A DNA stretch of 64,000 bases from Miltoncostaea sp963823515 (GCA_963823515.1 CAWGMB010000005.1:61607-125606), one strand, 5' to 3'; positions 27,473 to 37,460 are shown, numbered from the stretch's first letter. Notes: generated from the sequence alone by a model not told the origin. A program made the numbers and translations.

Positions 27473-29116
27473 TTACTGTCGCGTCGTCTGGGCAAGCACC
27501 GTGTTCGTCATGTAGGCGACGAACTCGTCGGGCTGCTCGAACGGGGGTCGGTGGCCGGAGGTGGCGAGGACCGTGAGGTTCTTGGACGGGGCCCGCAGGG
27601 CGCGGTACCACTGCGCGAAGGGCTCGGCGCGGCCACGGGCCTCGTGGGCGCCCTGGACGAAGAACACGGGAACCTCGAGGGTGGTGGCCTGGGTGCGGAA
27701 GTCGATGCCCTGGATCTGGGGGTAGAGCGCCGTGAAGGTGTCCATGAAGGCGGCGAGCAGGTGGACCTGGTCGACGAGGGTGTATTCGGGGACGAGGAAG
27801 TTCTCCGAGAAGCCGCCTTCGCCCTCGGAGTTCCCGGTGTGGTCGTAGGGGTAGACCTCGTGTTCGTAGGAGAGGGCGGTCTCGTAGTCGAGGACCGACT
27901 GATAGGGAGGCGGCCCGATGTCGGTGAGGTCGCCGGCAAGCCCATCCCTGTCGGTCCGCCGCGCCCAGGTGAGGGTGTCGCGGTAGAAGATCCGGTCGGT
28001 CGCGAGCGAGCTCACCATCTGGCCGGTACCGATGAAGGCCCGGAAGAGCCCCGGGCGCTCCTGGACGGCCAGCACACCGAGGATCGAGCCCCACGACTGG
28101 CCGAGCAGGTATATCCGGTCCTGGCCGAAGCGCTCGCGCAGGTAGTCGGTCACCGCGATCGTGTCCGAGACGTAGCCCTCGGGCGCGATCGTCGATGTCG
28201 GGTCGAGCTCGGTGTATGACTTGCCGGTGCCGCGCTGGTCCCAGGTCACCACGGTGAAGCGCTTCTCCAGCGCGGCCAGGTGGTTGCGCATCGCCCCCAT
28301 CTCCGAGCCCCCGGGCCCGCCGGCGAGGAAAAGCAGCACCGGGTTGTCGGTGCTGTGACCGCGGATCATCATCGCCAACTCGTGCCCGCCGATCTCGACC
28401 CGGGTGAGCTCGGCGATGCTCCCGGGCAGCGTCGCGCCGTCGGGGCCGGTGATCGCATCGGTCGAGGCGGGGCGGGCGAGGCCGGCCACCATCACCACCA
28501 GGCCGACCGCTGCCAGCGCCGCGACGGCGCGGCGCAGGTGGAGGCCGACGGCCCGGCCAGGCCTGACGCCACTGGCGGATCGGGTGAGTCGCCGTGCGAT
28601 TCCGGCGCCCATCGTCGCGCCGAAGAGCAGGGGCACGAGTGAGAGCAGAGCGTGGAAGCCCCGCCCGACCACGAAGGCGAGGACCCCGTAGGTGCTGAGG
28701 TGGATGCCGTCTACGGTGGGGCCGTCGGTGTCGACTCGCGCCAACTCGTAGACGAGCGCGAAGGCGACCGGCGCGGCGAGCATGGCCCAGCGCGAGCGCA
28801 TGACGAGCCCGGCTGCGACACCGACGGCGAGGCTGATCAGGAGAGACCACAGTGCCTGGCCCGTCGTAAGGGGGCCGCGCGGCATCCACCAGGCGGCGAT
28901 CAACGCCCAGAGGGCGGCGAGTCCGGCGGCGAGGCCGACGCCGATGCGCAGGTCGATCCACACCGGCTTCAGCGCGGCCCCCAGGCGGTCGCGACCGGAG
29001 GCGGCGAACCGGCCGAACCGGGACCGCCGATCGGCGGTCCCTCCACCGGTCGCGGGTCCCCCGCCGGCCCCGGCCTCGCTCGAGGTCGGGCGGTGCGCAT
29101 CGGTGCGGGGGCTCAT
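27473..29116 (-). CDS. membrane-anchored alpha/beta hydrolase (proline iminopeptidase-like)
   Basis: 547 aa from ATG 29116, which has GGAG 8 nt upstream. Residues 60-205 contain about five hydrophobic membrane segments; residues 230-547 are an S33-type hydrolase. FLAGGPGGSEMG is the oxyanion GGPG motif, DQRGTGKS the conserved strand, GQSWGSILG the nucleophilic Ser elbow, and ATSGHRPPFEQP holds the catalytic His. Family members release N-terminal proline or hydrolyse esters and amides; the substrate here is unknown. Fusion to a multi-pass membrane region puts the hydrolase at the membrane face. Divergent from the ABC transporter at 29394. Confidence 0.85.
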   Translation of the reverse strand: MSPRTDAHRPTSSEAGAGGGPATGGGTADRRSRFGRFAASGRDRLGAALKPVWIDLRIGVGLAAGLAALWALIAAWWMPRGPLTTGQALWSLLISLAVGVAAGLVMRSRWAMLAAPVAFALVYELARVDTDGPTVDGIHLSTYGVLAFVVGRGFHALLSLVPLLFGATMGAGIARRLTRSASGVRPGRAVGLHLRRAVAALAAVGLVVMVAGLARPASTDAITGPDGATLPGSIAELTRVEIGGHELAMMIRGHSTDNPVLLFLAGGPGGSEMGAMRNHLAALEKRFTVVTWDQRGTGKSYTELDPTSTIAPEGYVSDTIAVTDYLRERFGQDRIYLLGQSWGSILGVLAVQERPGLFRAFIGTGQMVSSLATDRIFYRDTLTWARRTDRDGLAGDLTDIGPPPYQSVLDYETALSYEHEVYPYDHTGNSEGEGGFSENFLVPEYTLVDQVHLLAAFMDTFTALYPQIQGIDFRTQATTLEVPVFFVQGAHEARGRAEPFAQWYRALRAPSKNLTVLATSGHRPPFEQPDEFVAYMTNTVLAQTTRQ

Positions 29117-29393
29117 CGGACGCTCCATCTCGTGGGGCCGTGCGAGTCCACGACACCACCCCCGGTGGCGGCGGCGATTCCGCAGACCCGCGGATCGCCC
29201 CCTCGGGCATCTACGCGTCCTTGATCCGTGAACCAGAGGCGTGGCCCCCCCGCGAGGTCCCTGCGGGTTTTCGCGTCGGACGAGCGGATCTTTCCCGGGT
29301 CTGAGCCGGGGCGATGACCGGATGACCATCGTCCTTGGTGCCGCGATGGTGGTCCCCGATCCGCCATCGCATGCCCTGGAGAGGAGTGCACCC

Positions 29394-30335
29394 ATGAGGG
29401 CCGATCCACCCGTCCCCGGAATGCCCGTTCTCGAGGTTGACCACCTGACCAAGCGGTACGGACACGATGTCGTCGTCGACGACCTGTCCTTCACCGTCCA
29501 GCCGGGGCGCGTCACGGGGTTTCTCGGGCCGAACGGCTCCGGCAAGTCGACGACCATGAAGATCCTGCTCGACCTGGCCTCGGCCGACGGCGGCCGGGCG
29601 ACGATCGCCGGAACGCGCTACCGCGAACTCCCCGACCCCGCGCGGACGGTCGGGGTCCTTCTGGAGGCGAACGCCTTCCACCCGGGGCGCAGCGGGCGCA
29701 ACCACCTGCGGATCCTGGCCGACGCGACGGCCGTGCCCGCCGCGCGCGTCGAGGAGTTGCTGGAGCAGGTCGGCCTCGCCGATGCCGGCAATCGGAGGGT
29801 CGGCGCCTACTCGCTCGGGATGCGGCAGCGGCTCGGCCTCGCCGCCGCGCTGCTCGGAGACCCACCGGCGCTCGTCCTCGACGAGCCCGGTAACGGCCTC
29901 GATCCACAGGGGGTTCGCGCGCTGCGCGACGTGCTGCGAGCGCGGGCGGCGAAGGGTCACACGGTGTTCGTCTCGAGCCACCTGCTGGCCGAGATGGAGC
30001 ATCTCGCCGACGAGGTCGTCGTCATCAACCGGGGCCGGCTGGTCGCGAGCGGATCCCTCGGCGATCTCCTGCAGGCCGCGTCACTCGTGCGGTCGGCGTC
30101 GCCGGAGCGCCTGAAAGACGTGCTCGAGGCCGAGGGCGCGATCGTGCGGCTGCTCGATGGGGAGACGCTCGTGGTCCGCGGCCTCGCGATCGACCAGATC
30201 GGTGAGCGGGCGTTCGTCGTCGGCATCCCGCTCCATGAGCTCTCACCGCATGCGGGCTCCCTCGAGGACCTGTTCCTCGACTGGACCAGCGCCGGCGACG
30301 ACGACGAGGCGGCCAAGGAGGTGGTGGCGCCATGA
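29394..30335 (+). CDS. ABC transporter ATP-binding protein
   Basis: 313 aa from ATG 29394 (GAGGAG site). Walker A GPNGSGKSTTM, signature YSLGMRQRLGLA, Walker B ALVLDEPGNGLDP and the switch His in VSSHLLAEME are all present, with a C-terminal domain like that of DrrA/CcmA-type exporters. It overlaps the following permease by ATGA. Two-component ABC-2 exporters of this kind move lipids or drugs; the substrate is not predictable. Confidence 0.93.
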   Translation: MRADPPVPGMPVLEVDHLTKRYGHDVVVDDLSFTVQPGRVTGFLGPNGSGKSTTMKILLDLASADGGRATIAGTRYRELPDPARTVGVLLEANAFHPGRSGRNHLRILADATAVPAARVEELLEQVGLADAGNRRVGAYSLGMRQRLGLAAALLGDPPALVLDEPGNGLDPQGVRALRDVLRARAAKGHTVFVSSHLLAEMEHLADEVVVINRGRLVASGSLGDLLQAASLVRSASPERLKDVLEAEGAIVRLLDGETLVVRGLAIDQIGERAFVVGIPLHELSPHAGSLEDLFLDWTSAGDDDEAAKEVVAP

Positions 30336-31078
30336 CGTGGATGAGGCTCACCCGGTCTGAGCTCCGCAAGCTCACGACCACGAAGATGCCCTGGGCGTTC
30401 CTCGCGGTCCTGGTGGTGATCAGCGCCATCACGGCCACGGCCGTGGTCTTCGGGACCGACATGGATGGCAGCAAGGACTTCATCGCCACGGCGGAGGATC
30501 AGCAGTCGCTGATGGCCTTCGCAGCCAACGCCATGATCGTCGCGGGACTGCTGGGCGCCATCGCCGTGGCCCGCGAGTACGGTCACAACACCGTCGTCCC
30601 GACGTTCCTGGCCGCCCCGCGGCGCCACCGGGCGGTCCTCGCGCAATTCACGGCGGTCCTGATAGCCGGAGCCGTCCTCGGGCTGGCCGGGGCGGCCCTG
30701 ACGGTGGGCGCCGTCGCGCTGTCGCTTCCCACGACGGACTACGGCTTTCTCGTCTCCACGGGAGGGGTCGCGCGGGTGCTCCTGGCGTCCGGGGGCGCCG
30801 GGGCGGCCGGAGCGGTTCTGGGCGCCGGCATCGGTGCGCTCGTCCGCAACACCGGCGGTGCCGTCACGGGGGCCGTGCTCGCGCTGATCGTCGCTCCGCC
30901 GCTCGTCGTTCAACTCGCCAACGAGTCCGCTTCGTGGATGCCCAGCGTCCTCGCCAACGTGCTGTCCGGAGTCGGCAGCGACGTCAGCGTGCCCGCGGCC
31001 ATCGCCGCCATCGCCGCCTGGGCTGCGGTCCCCGCCGCGATCGGCCTGTTCGCGGTCGAGAAGCGCGACGTGGTCTGA
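30332..31078 (+). CDS. ABC-2 type permease
   Basis: 248 aa with six predicted membrane segments (first AFLAVLVVISAITATAVVF, last PAAIAAIAAWAAVPAAIGLFAVE). The cytoplasmic loop AREYGHNTVVPTFLAAPRRHRAVLAQ is the coupling-helix region typical of ABC-2 permeases. Translationally coupled to the ATPase at 29394, which it must serve. Confidence 0.88.
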   Translation: MTWMRLTRSELRKLTTTKMPWAFLAVLVVISAITATAVVFGTDMDGSKDFIATAEDQQSLMAFAANAMIVAGLLGAIAVAREYGHNTVVPTFLAAPRRHRAVLAQFTAVLIAGAVLGLAGAALTVGAVALSLPTTDYGFLVSTGGVARVLLASGGAGAAGAVLGAGIGALVRNTGGAVTGAVLALIVAPPLVVQLANESASWMPSVLANVLSGVGSDVSVPAAIAAIAAWAAVPAAIGLFAVEKRDVV

Positions 31079-31250
31079 ATGGCGTCCGGTGCCGGCCTCA
31101 GCCGTGGCCAGTTGGCAGAGTTCCGCCGCGCCTGGCCCATCGGGCCATCCGCGGTTCCCACGGCTCTTCCCGCGGCTGGTCGTCCGTTCACAAAGGCGGA
31201 TCGGCTCCGCGGAGACTGGTCTCGGCCGTGATCGACGAGGAGGTGTCGCG

Positions 31251-31679
31251 ATGACCCATAGGCACGAGAGCACCGGGCCGCTGCGCCGGCTCGCTGGCGA
31301 CGTCGCCCGCGGGGCGCGCGCAGAGGCCGTTTTCGGTCCGCCCGTCGAGCATGCCGGCGTCGTCGTCATCCCAGTCGCGCGGGCGCGGTTTGGGTTCGGC
31401 GGGGGAGGCGGGCGCGACCGCCGGGGCGAGGCCGGTGAGGGCGGGGGAGGCGGTGCGGTCGTCCGGCCCGCCGGCTACATCGAGCTGCGGAAGGGGCGCG
31501 CGCGCTTTCGCAGGGTCACGACCGTCTCCGACATCGGTGGCATCGTCCTGGTGATCGCCCTGGCGGCGGTTGCCTGGCGATTCGCCCGGCCCTGTGGCCG
31601 CCCGGGCACGGCTCAGGGTCCGATCGACGCCGACGTCGACGGCCGCCAGCCGCTGGCACAGGACCCCCCACGGCCGTGA
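31251..31679 (+). CDS. GerW/YtfJ-family protein
   Basis: 142 aa from ATG 31251 with GAGGAGG upstream. VFGPPVEHAGVVVIPVARARFGFGGGGG, the Gly-rich loop and VRPAGYIELRKGRARFRRV are the family core; a C-terminal membrane helix (GGIVLVIALAAVAWRF) follows. GerW is a sporulation and germination protein in Bacillus, but homologues are widespread in non-sporulating actinobacteria with no settled role. No sporulation genes accompany it here. Confidence 0.85.
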   Translation: MTHRHESTGPLRRLAGDVARGARAEAVFGPPVEHAGVVVIPVARARFGFGGGGGRDRRGEAGEGGGGGAVVRPAGYIELRKGRARFRRVTTVSDIGGIVLVIALAAVAWRFARPCGRPGTAQGPIDADVDGRQPLAQDPPRP

Positions 31680-31865
31680 AGTGGCGCGGGAGGTCCTGGC
31701 GCCCACGCGGCAGGACCGACGAGCACGAGAGGCACCGGAGATGCACCATGGGGTGGCGACGTGGCTCATCTGATGAACGCGGCGAAGCCGCTCAAGCAGA
31801 TCCTCGCCGATGCGCCGGCGCGGATAGGGTGGCGGCCCACATCGAGCAGAGGGGTTCCGGAGTCC

Positions 31866-32678
31866 ATGTCGTCGCACATCCACACGAATCACGAGTCGGT
31901 CGCGGGCGGGTTCACGGAGACCGCGTCGGACTATGAGGACGCCGTCCGCTTCAACATCGAGGGCGCGCAGCGCCTCGTCCTCTCCATCCCGCCCGGTCGC
32001 TATGACGACGTGCTGGACGTGGGGTGCGGCACCGGCTGGGCCACCCAGGCCGTGATCGATCGGTTCCGCCCCGCCCGGATCACGGGCGTCGATCCGGCGG
32101 AAGGGATGCTCGGGCAGTTCCAGGCCAAGCTCGGGGGCATCGAGGGCGTCGAGATCACGCTTGCCCAGGCGGACGTGGAGAACATGCCGGTCGCCGAGAA
32201 CTCGTTCGACCTTGCGATCTGCTCCATGGCCTACCACTGGTTCCCGCACAAGTGGGAGGCGGCGAAGGCCATCGCGCGGGCCCTGAGGCCGGGCGGCGTG
32301 GTGGCGATCCTCATGTCCGGGCGTGGCGGCGAGCAGGCGTATCGCGACGTGATCTCCAACATCGAGCCGATCAACTACCGGTGGGTGGGCGCGTTCGACG
32401 GCAACCTGCGCAGCGTGCCCGAGATGGAGGACTACCTCGTCCAGGCCGGGCTGGAGCCCATCGACATCTGGATGGAGACCCGGGTGCGCCACACTTCGGT
32501 CGAGGCGTACATGGAGCGCATGCGGGTCGTGGCAGGCCACATGATCGGTGACCAGTCCGAGGCCGAGGTGGCTGGGTACGTGGCCAAGATCGAGGCGAAT
32601 CTGCGGGAGCGGTCCGGCCCGCGGGGATGGAGCTACGAATTCGCGAAGCTCTTCGCGGTCGCGCGCAAGCCGGCGTGA
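31866..32678 (+). CDS. class I SAM-dependent methyltransferase
   Basis: 270 aa from ATG 31866, preceded by GGAG; the frame is open to 31761 without conserved sequence. Motif I VLDVGCGTGWATQ, acidic end ITGVDPAEGML, motif II ADVENMPVAENSFDLAICS and post-motif ALRPGGVVAILM define a Methyltransf_11 fold. The AYHWFPHKWEA stretch resembles small-molecule and trans-aconitate-type methyltransferases. The substrate is unknown and neighbours do not help. Confidence 0.88.
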   Translation: MSSHIHTNHESVAGGFTETASDYEDAVRFNIEGAQRLVLSIPPGRYDDVLDVGCGTGWATQAVIDRFRPARITGVDPAEGMLGQFQAKLGGIEGVEITLAQADVENMPVAENSFDLAICSMAYHWFPHKWEAAKAIARALRPGGVVAILMSGRGGEQAYRDVISNIEPINYRWVGAFDGNLRSVPEMEDYLVQAGLEPIDIWMETRVRHTSVEAYMERMRVVAGHMIGDQSEAEVAGYVAKIEANLRERSGPRGWSYEFAKLFAVARKPA

Positions 32679-32936
32679 CCCCGGGGAACGCCGCGCGCCC
32701 GATCCAGGTGGGCAGCCGGAACGGGCCGACGCGATCGGCGCGCGCCCACGCACCTGCACGAGAGCGCCTGTAAGAACGACGGCTCGGCGAGGTGGCCAGA
32801 ACGGCCGGGCTGGGCTACGGGGTTGACCGTGGGGCGGCTCCGCCCGCGTCGACTTCCGCCCCGCCGCCACCGACTGGCCACCCGCCACGTCGTTCGAGAG
32901 GTTGTTCAGCCACTCGACGCGGCCCCAGAGACGACA

Positions 32937-32992
32937 CGACCCGGGGTGGCTGCCCCGGGTCGGTCACGACGAAAGATCACTGCGCTGTGATC
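32937..32992 (+). promoter_or_regulatory. conserved hairpin and palindrome of repeat copy A
   Basis: CGACCCGGGG (32937-32946) pairs with 32953-32962; the near-palindrome GATCACTGCGCTGTGATC follows at 32975-32992 and includes the GTG that starts the winged-helix gene in copies B and C. Here the downstream frame is degenerate. Confidence 0.65.
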
Positions 32993-33504
32993 GCAGGTTG
33001 TTCCCCGGCTAGGTGGTGCGTGGCCCTGCGGCGGGAAGGTCGAAGTCGTCGTTCGACATCCGCAGCAGTGCGTACGTCGCTCCGCCGAAGCCCGCTGCGG
33101 CCCACCGCAGAGCCGAACGGCCCGGCGCTCCCGCGCTCGCATCCACCGCCGGGGTAGCCGCGGCCCGGGCCGCCGTCCCCGAAGTCGACTGGACCAACCT
33201 CCGGACCTCCCGGCAGCCAGTCAACGCCCAAGCCCGGCCTCTCATCGCTCCATGGGAGTCGCGAGACCTCCATCGGGGCGCTACGGACGCCGTCGAGGAG
33301 CCCTGCGTCGCGATCGCCTCAGCCGTGCCCCGCCCCGGTGCTGCAACAGTCGCAGGCCAGCAGCGCCAAGGGTGCGGGAGCCGAGCGCACAACCGACGAG
33401 ATCACCCACGGGGTCAACGATCTCGCACGCCCTAGAGGCTCCTACGGAGCCAGAGGAAGAGAGCGCCGGCCGGTCTCGGCCGTTGGCTGCCGACGGCGCT
33501 GATG

Positions 33505-33617
33505 GTCAATCGCGGTCGGCGCGACTCCGCGCGGCAGAACGCGAAGGATCACCGTCACTCCTTCTGCGCGATCACGCTCGGGCCAGCCCGGTCAGAAGAA
33601 CCCCGAGCGGGTCTGGA
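33505..33617 (-). pseudogene. RelE-type toxin remnant (copy A)
   Basis: Only the ends of the toxin survive: GVLLTG next to the antitoxin stop, and VILRVLPRG before the stop at 33505. About 150 bp of the middle, including the catalytic region, is deleted relative to the intact copy at 46854. Confidence 0.65.
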
Positions 33618-33827
33618 TCAGAGGTCGAGGTCTCGGCGGGCCTCGGAGAGCGGGCGAATCTCGCCGGCGGCGATTGCTACGTCGGCCTCGCCCAGGGCCG
33701 CCAGCTCACTCTCGCTGAGCTGACCGTCGTCAGGTTGGACGAGATCAGAGATCAACGCCAAGGCCTCGGCGCTCACATCCTCGGGGAGCGTGTCGACGAG
33801 CTCGTGGAGGCGCGCGCGAGCAGCCAC
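33618..33827 (-). CDS. antitoxin-like protein (copy A)
   Basis: 69 aa from GTG 33827, exactly the length of the copy B antitoxin, and clearly homologous (LHELVDTLPEDVSAEALALISDL, SESELAALGEADVAIAAGE, SEARRDLDL). Acidic, small and helical, as expected of a RelE-family antitoxin. Its partner toxin is deleted, so it is an orphan. The full-length frame suggests either recent toxin loss or use as a neutraliser of other copies. Confidence 0.68.
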   Translation of the reverse strand: MAARARLHELVDTLPEDVSAEALALISDLVQPDDGQLSESELAALGEADVAIAAGEIRPLSEARRDLDL

Positions 33828-33859
33828 TGCGGGAGTGTACGACGCACTCTGGTCGCATG

Positions 33860-34840
33860 AGCGCCCACCGCGGAGCGGTTGCCGATCCCACCTGCGACTT
33901 TGTCTCGGCCCAAAGTTTGGGCGGTGGTCCAAAGCGCTGTAAGAAGCTCATAGTCCAAGGCTCAAACGGGTCTGGGGCAACGCGCGCGAGGTTCGGGCCC
34001 CGGCCACCGTGGTGGGGCGGGGCTCGGGCGGGCGGGGTTGTCGCGGCCCCCCTGTCCGGGTCCGGTGCTTCCATCGGTCCATGCCCGCGACAACTGCCGC
34101 CCCCGGCGCCGCCATCGGCTAGCCCGGTCCTTCGCCTGTCCACCGGCCCCGTGACCATCCGAGGCCCCAGACGGACAGCGCTCCAGCGCCCGGCGGAGGC
34201 GTCGTATCCGAGGACCGTCGCAGCCCGGCGGTGGGGGAGCATCGCGACTCTTCCCGGGGCGATGGCCATTCCTCGATTGATCACACGATCCCCCGCCCTG
34301 CGGAGCCTGCGGCTCCAGGGATTGCAGTCGAAGGGGAGCGATCCCCTGCCCGGCCACTGCGCCGGCGGGATGCGCACCGATTTCACGGTGGGGTAGGGCG
34401 ACGCGCCGCAGGGGCCGGGCGCATGCCGGCCTGCCCGGGCCGGGCATGGCGCGGCGTGCGCCACCCGCGACCAGGGACCGGCCGCCACCGGGTGACGCGA
34501 CTTCGCCCGCGATGGCCCGCGGCCGAATCCAGAGGGGCTCTCATCCCACGGGGCTCATCGTCCGAGATGACCGAGCACACTCCCATCCACGATCCATGAC
34601 TCGGTCCGTGCCTCGCTGCTCGCGCAGGACATCGCCGCGGGGCGACGCGTTACACGGAAAGCGCCCCAGGGGCCGGGTTTCCGCTCGGCGATCCGAAGAG
34701 CGCGGCCGCAGCCCCTCGGGCGCCTGACCGAGATCGTTCCGGGCCCTCGTGTGGTCCTGCATGTCGTCATCCACCGGGCCGTCTGCGGGGGGTGTGGATG
34801 CCGCATCGCCTGCGCCGGGGCACGCCGCCGCGGCCGCTCG
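33860..34840. other. gene-poor interval
   Basis: Nearly 1 kb with no convincing gene on either strand. Frames are short or are G/C-rich read-throughs without conserved motifs. No tRNA, terminal repeat or direct repeat stood out. It may be a decayed region next to repeat copy A. Confidence 0.45.
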
Positions 34841-34843
34841 GGC

Positions 34844-35212
34844 CTACTCCTCCTCGGACCAGCCGTCGCGGCCCGCGCGCCCGGTCAGGCGGCCGACGAG
34901 ATGATTCCACGCGCTCGGCTTCGCCCCGGGCTCGGTGTCGTGCCAGACGGGCGCCGCGCCGTGGGGCTCGGGAAGCAGGGCGACCTCCGCCGGGTCGATG
35001 CTCAGGTCAACGCCGCGCTCGTGCAGGGAGGCGACCTGCTCGGCCGCCACGAAGCGCCGGCCCCCGCCGGTCCGGATCGCGATCCCGTGGAAGATGTCCT
35101 TGTCGCGGGCCGCGACGACGTGGTCAACCGTTCCGACCAGGTCGCCACCGGCCGCGTACACCGGCACGTCCTCGTCGAGGACCTGATAGGCGATCGGAAG
35201 ACCTTCATCCAC
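34844..35212 (-). CDS. PRC-barrel-like protein of unknown function
   Basis: About 122 aa from GTG 35212; the start is uncertain because the frame is open to 35317. The segment VYAAGGDLVGTVDHVVAARDKDIFHGIAIRTGGGRRFVAAEQVASLHERGVDLSID has the beta-rich pattern of PRC-barrel domains, small folds used for RNA or protein binding. The C-terminus is Trp- and Glu-rich (GRDGWSEEE). Monocistronic and divergent from the DUF1269 gene. Confidence 0.65.
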   Translation of the reverse strand: MDEGLPIAYQVLDEDVPVYAAGGDLVGTVDHVVAARDKDIFHGIAIRTGGGRRFVAAEQVASLHERGVDLSIDPAEVALLPEPHGAAPVWHDTEPGAKPSAWNHLVGRLTGRAGRDGWSEEE

Positions 35213-35390
35213 GACTACCAGCTTAGCCCCCGGCTCCCGCGAGCGTCGCCGCCATGCGTCGTGGGGGGCGGGTCGCGGATCCTCTTGCACGCCTGGATTC
35301 TCGGCGCATACATTCACGCGCGTTGGGGATGCGCTACTTGGGTGCCATCCCTGCCAACCAGCCCATCAGGAATCGAGCACTGGAGAATGC

Positions 35391-35912
35391 ATGGCTAGTG
35401 ACAATCTCGTCCTTGTCGTCGGATCGTACCCCGACGCCGGCGACGCGGCGGACGACTTCAAGGCCCTCAAGGACGGCCAGGGCGCCGGCGACTACACCGT
35501 GATCGGGGCCGTGGTGATGAATCGCGACGCCACCGGCAAGGTCAACGTCGAGGAGCACGGCGCCGTCGCCGGGCTCGTGGGCGTCGGTGCCGTCGGCGGC
35601 CTGGTCGTGGGCCTGTTCGCCCCCCCGCTGCTTCTGGCGACGGCGATCGGCGCCGGGATCGGCGGCGTCGTCGGCGAGTTCATCAAGCGCCACGAGGAGA
35701 AGAAGCTCGGCGTCGACCTCGAGGAGTACATGCCGCCGGGGACCTCGGCGATCGCCGCCGTCGTCGAGGACGACTACGCGGATCGCGTCGAGTCGGTGCT
35801 GGTCAAGGCGGACAAGAAGATCAGCAAGGCGATCGACTCCGGCGACTACGACAAGATCAAGAAGGCCGTTGCGAAGTCCGGGGACAACGTGGCCGACGCG
35901 ATCGAGTCCTGA
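35391..35912 (+). CDS. DUF1269-family membrane-associated protein
   Basis: 173 aa from ATG 35391, GGAG 7 nt upstream. LVLVVGSYPDAGDAADDFKALKD opens the domain. A Gly-rich hydrophobic hairpin (GLVGVGAVGGLVVGLFAPPLLLATAIGAGIGG) follows at residues 62-97, then a charged C-terminal half with YADRVESVLVKADKKISKAI. Family members are common in actinobacteria and cyanobacteria; function is not established. A strong terminator follows. Confidence 0.82.
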   Translation: MASDNLVLVVGSYPDAGDAADDFKALKDGQGAGDYTVIGAVVMNRDATGKVNVEEHGAVAGLVGVGAVGGLVVGLFAPPLLLATAIGAGIGGVVGEFIKRHEEKKLGVDLEEYMPPGTSAIAAVVEDDYADRVESVLVKADKKISKAIDSGDYDKIKKAVAKSGDNVADAIES

Positions 35913-35935
35913 CGCCCACTCGTGACGGTCAACCC

Positions 35936-35984
35936 GCCAGCCACCTGGCCGAGGAGGGAGTACCGACTCGGCCAGGTGGCTGGC
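35936..35984 (+). terminator. strong 18-bp stem-loop terminator
   Basis: GCCAGCCACCTGGCCGAG (35936-35953) is exactly complementary to 35967-35984 around a 13-nt loop. With one mismatch the pairing extends to 35931 and 35989. It lies 24 bp after the DUF1269 stop. Confidence 0.75.
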
Positions 35985-36152
35985 AGGTTCAGCCCCAGGG
36001 GTGAGCGATGATGCGCCGATGACGGAGGGGGCTTCCGGCTCTTCCGATCCGAGCGTGGCGAGTGGAGTAACGATTAGCGGCTGAGCAGGGGCCGGGAGCC
36101 CCCGGCATCGTTGCGGCTGACGAAGGCTGCGAACGACGAGGAGGCTCCCGAC

Positions 36153-37454
36153 GTGTCCGACGCTACCGGCGCCGCGGAGGCGCTGCTGGGCTTGCCCGGG
36201 TTCCGGGTGATCGAGGTCCACGAGGACGCCGCCGAGGTGCTTATCGTGATCGAGCTGGTCGCCGATCTGGTCGGCTGCCCGGGGTGCGGGGTCGTGGCCC
36301 GAGCGCATGGCCGGGCGGAGGTCGACTATCGCGACCTTGCCGCCTTCGGCCGGCCGGCTCGGCTTCGCTGGCGAAAGCGCCGCTACCGCTGCGAGGAGCG
36401 GCTGTGCTCGATCGCCACCTGGTCCGAGTCCTCGCCCGCGTTCTCGGCGCGCTGCCTTCTCACCCATCGGGCAGGGCGCGAGTGCTGCCGCCAGGTCGGC
36501 CTGAACGCCCGCCCGGTGGCCCAGATGACGCGCGAGCTCGGGGTCTCGTGGGACACCGTCATGGACGCCGTGCGTGAGCACGGTGAGCCCCTCGTGAACG
36601 ACCCGGAGCGGGTCGGCGAGGTTCGCCAGCTCGGCATCGACGAGACGAGCTTTCTCGCGGCCACCAAGGACCATCCGACGCTCTTCGCGACCGGGGTCGT
36701 GGACCTGGAGCGGCGGATCGTGGTCAACGTCATCGCCGGCAACAACGCCCAGAGCCTTGGCGCCTGGCTCGATCGCCAGCCACCGAGCTGGATCTCGGGG
36801 ATCCGGGTCGTGGCCACCGACCTGGCCGAGTCATACCGCTCGGCGCTGGATGGTCGCCTGGATCACGCGATCCGGGTCGCCGACCCGTTCCACGTGGTGC
36901 GCCTGGCCAACCGCTGCCTGGACCAGGTGCGCCGCCGGGTCCAGAACGCGACCCTCGGCCATCGCGGACGTCGCCGTGATCCGCTGTACCGGATCCGCAA
37001 ACTGATGCTCGCCGGCGCCGAGCGCCTCGAGGGGGCTGCTGTCGATCGGATGCTCCTGGGCATCCGGTTGGGCGATCCCGAGGATGAGGTGCTCGGGGCC
37101 TGGCTGGCCAAGGAGTCGGTGCGCGACGTCTACCTCGCGGCAAGCATCGACGACGCGCAGCTGCTCATCGACAAGGCGATCACCGGCTGCGCCGAGGACT
37201 CCGTCCACGAGGTCCGCTCGCTCGGGCGGACGCTGGCACGCTGGCGCACCGAGATCCTCAACCGCCATCTGACCGGCGCCTCGAACGGGCCCACCGAGGG
37301 GCTGAACCTGCTCGTGAAGAAGGTCAAGCGCGCCGGCCATGGCTTTCGCTCCTTCGCCAACTACCGGCTACGGATCCTGCTCCACGCCGGCGGGGTCAGA
37401 TGGACCGAGACGCGACCCCCGACCCCGACCATCCGATCACGCTCGCCACGCTGA
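36153..37454 (+). CDS. ISL3-family transposase
   Basis: 433 aa from GTG 36153 (GAGGAGG upstream). N-terminal zinc-binding CPGCG motif and RWRKRRYRC, a helix-turn-helix around residues 105-145 (RPVAQMTRELGVSWDTVMDAV), and the DDE core (GIDETSF, VVATDLAESYRSAL, then C-terminal SNGPTEGLNLLVKKVKR). The open frame is full length, so the enzyme may be intact although the right terminal repeat is split. Confidence 0.92.
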   Translation: MSDATGAAEALLGLPGFRVIEVHEDAAEVLIVIELVADLVGCPGCGVVARAHGRAEVDYRDLAAFGRPARLRWRKRRYRCEERLCSIATWSESSPAFSARCLLTHRAGRECCRQVGLNARPVAQMTRELGVSWDTVMDAVREHGEPLVNDPERVGEVRQLGIDETSFLAATKDHPTLFATGVVDLERRIVVNVIAGNNAQSLGAWLDRQPPSWISGIRVVATDLAESYRSALDGRLDHAIRVADPFHVVRLANRCLDQVRRRVQNATLGHRGRRRDPLYRIRKLMLAGAERLEGAAVDRMLLGIRLGDPEDEVLGAWLAKESVRDVYLAASIDDAQLLIDKAITGCAEDSVHEVRSLGRTLARWRTEILNRHLTGASNGPTEGLNLLVKKVKRAGHGFRSFANYRLRILLHAGGVRWTETRPPTPTIRSRSPR

Positions 37455-37460
37455 AATCGG
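37451..37460. repeat. target-site duplication, left copy
   Basis: CTGAAATCGG, identical to 38967-38976, directly flanks the IS256-family element and lies within the ISL3 right terminal repeat. Confidence 0.8.

Larger units (their letters stand above)
32856..33830. repeat. repeat element copy A (degenerate)
   Basis: This stretch is related to copies B (45470-47335) and C (60485-61935). It shares the ACGACACGACCCGGGG hairpin region, the GATCACTGCGCTGTGATC palindrome, the 3' end of the winged-helix gene (SHPPPG end), the G/C-rich segment ending in the convergent hairpin, and the toxin-antitoxin locus. Most of the winged-helix gene is deleted and the tRNA-Ser fragment is absent. The 32679-32855 sequence before it has no gene. 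Confidence 0.75.
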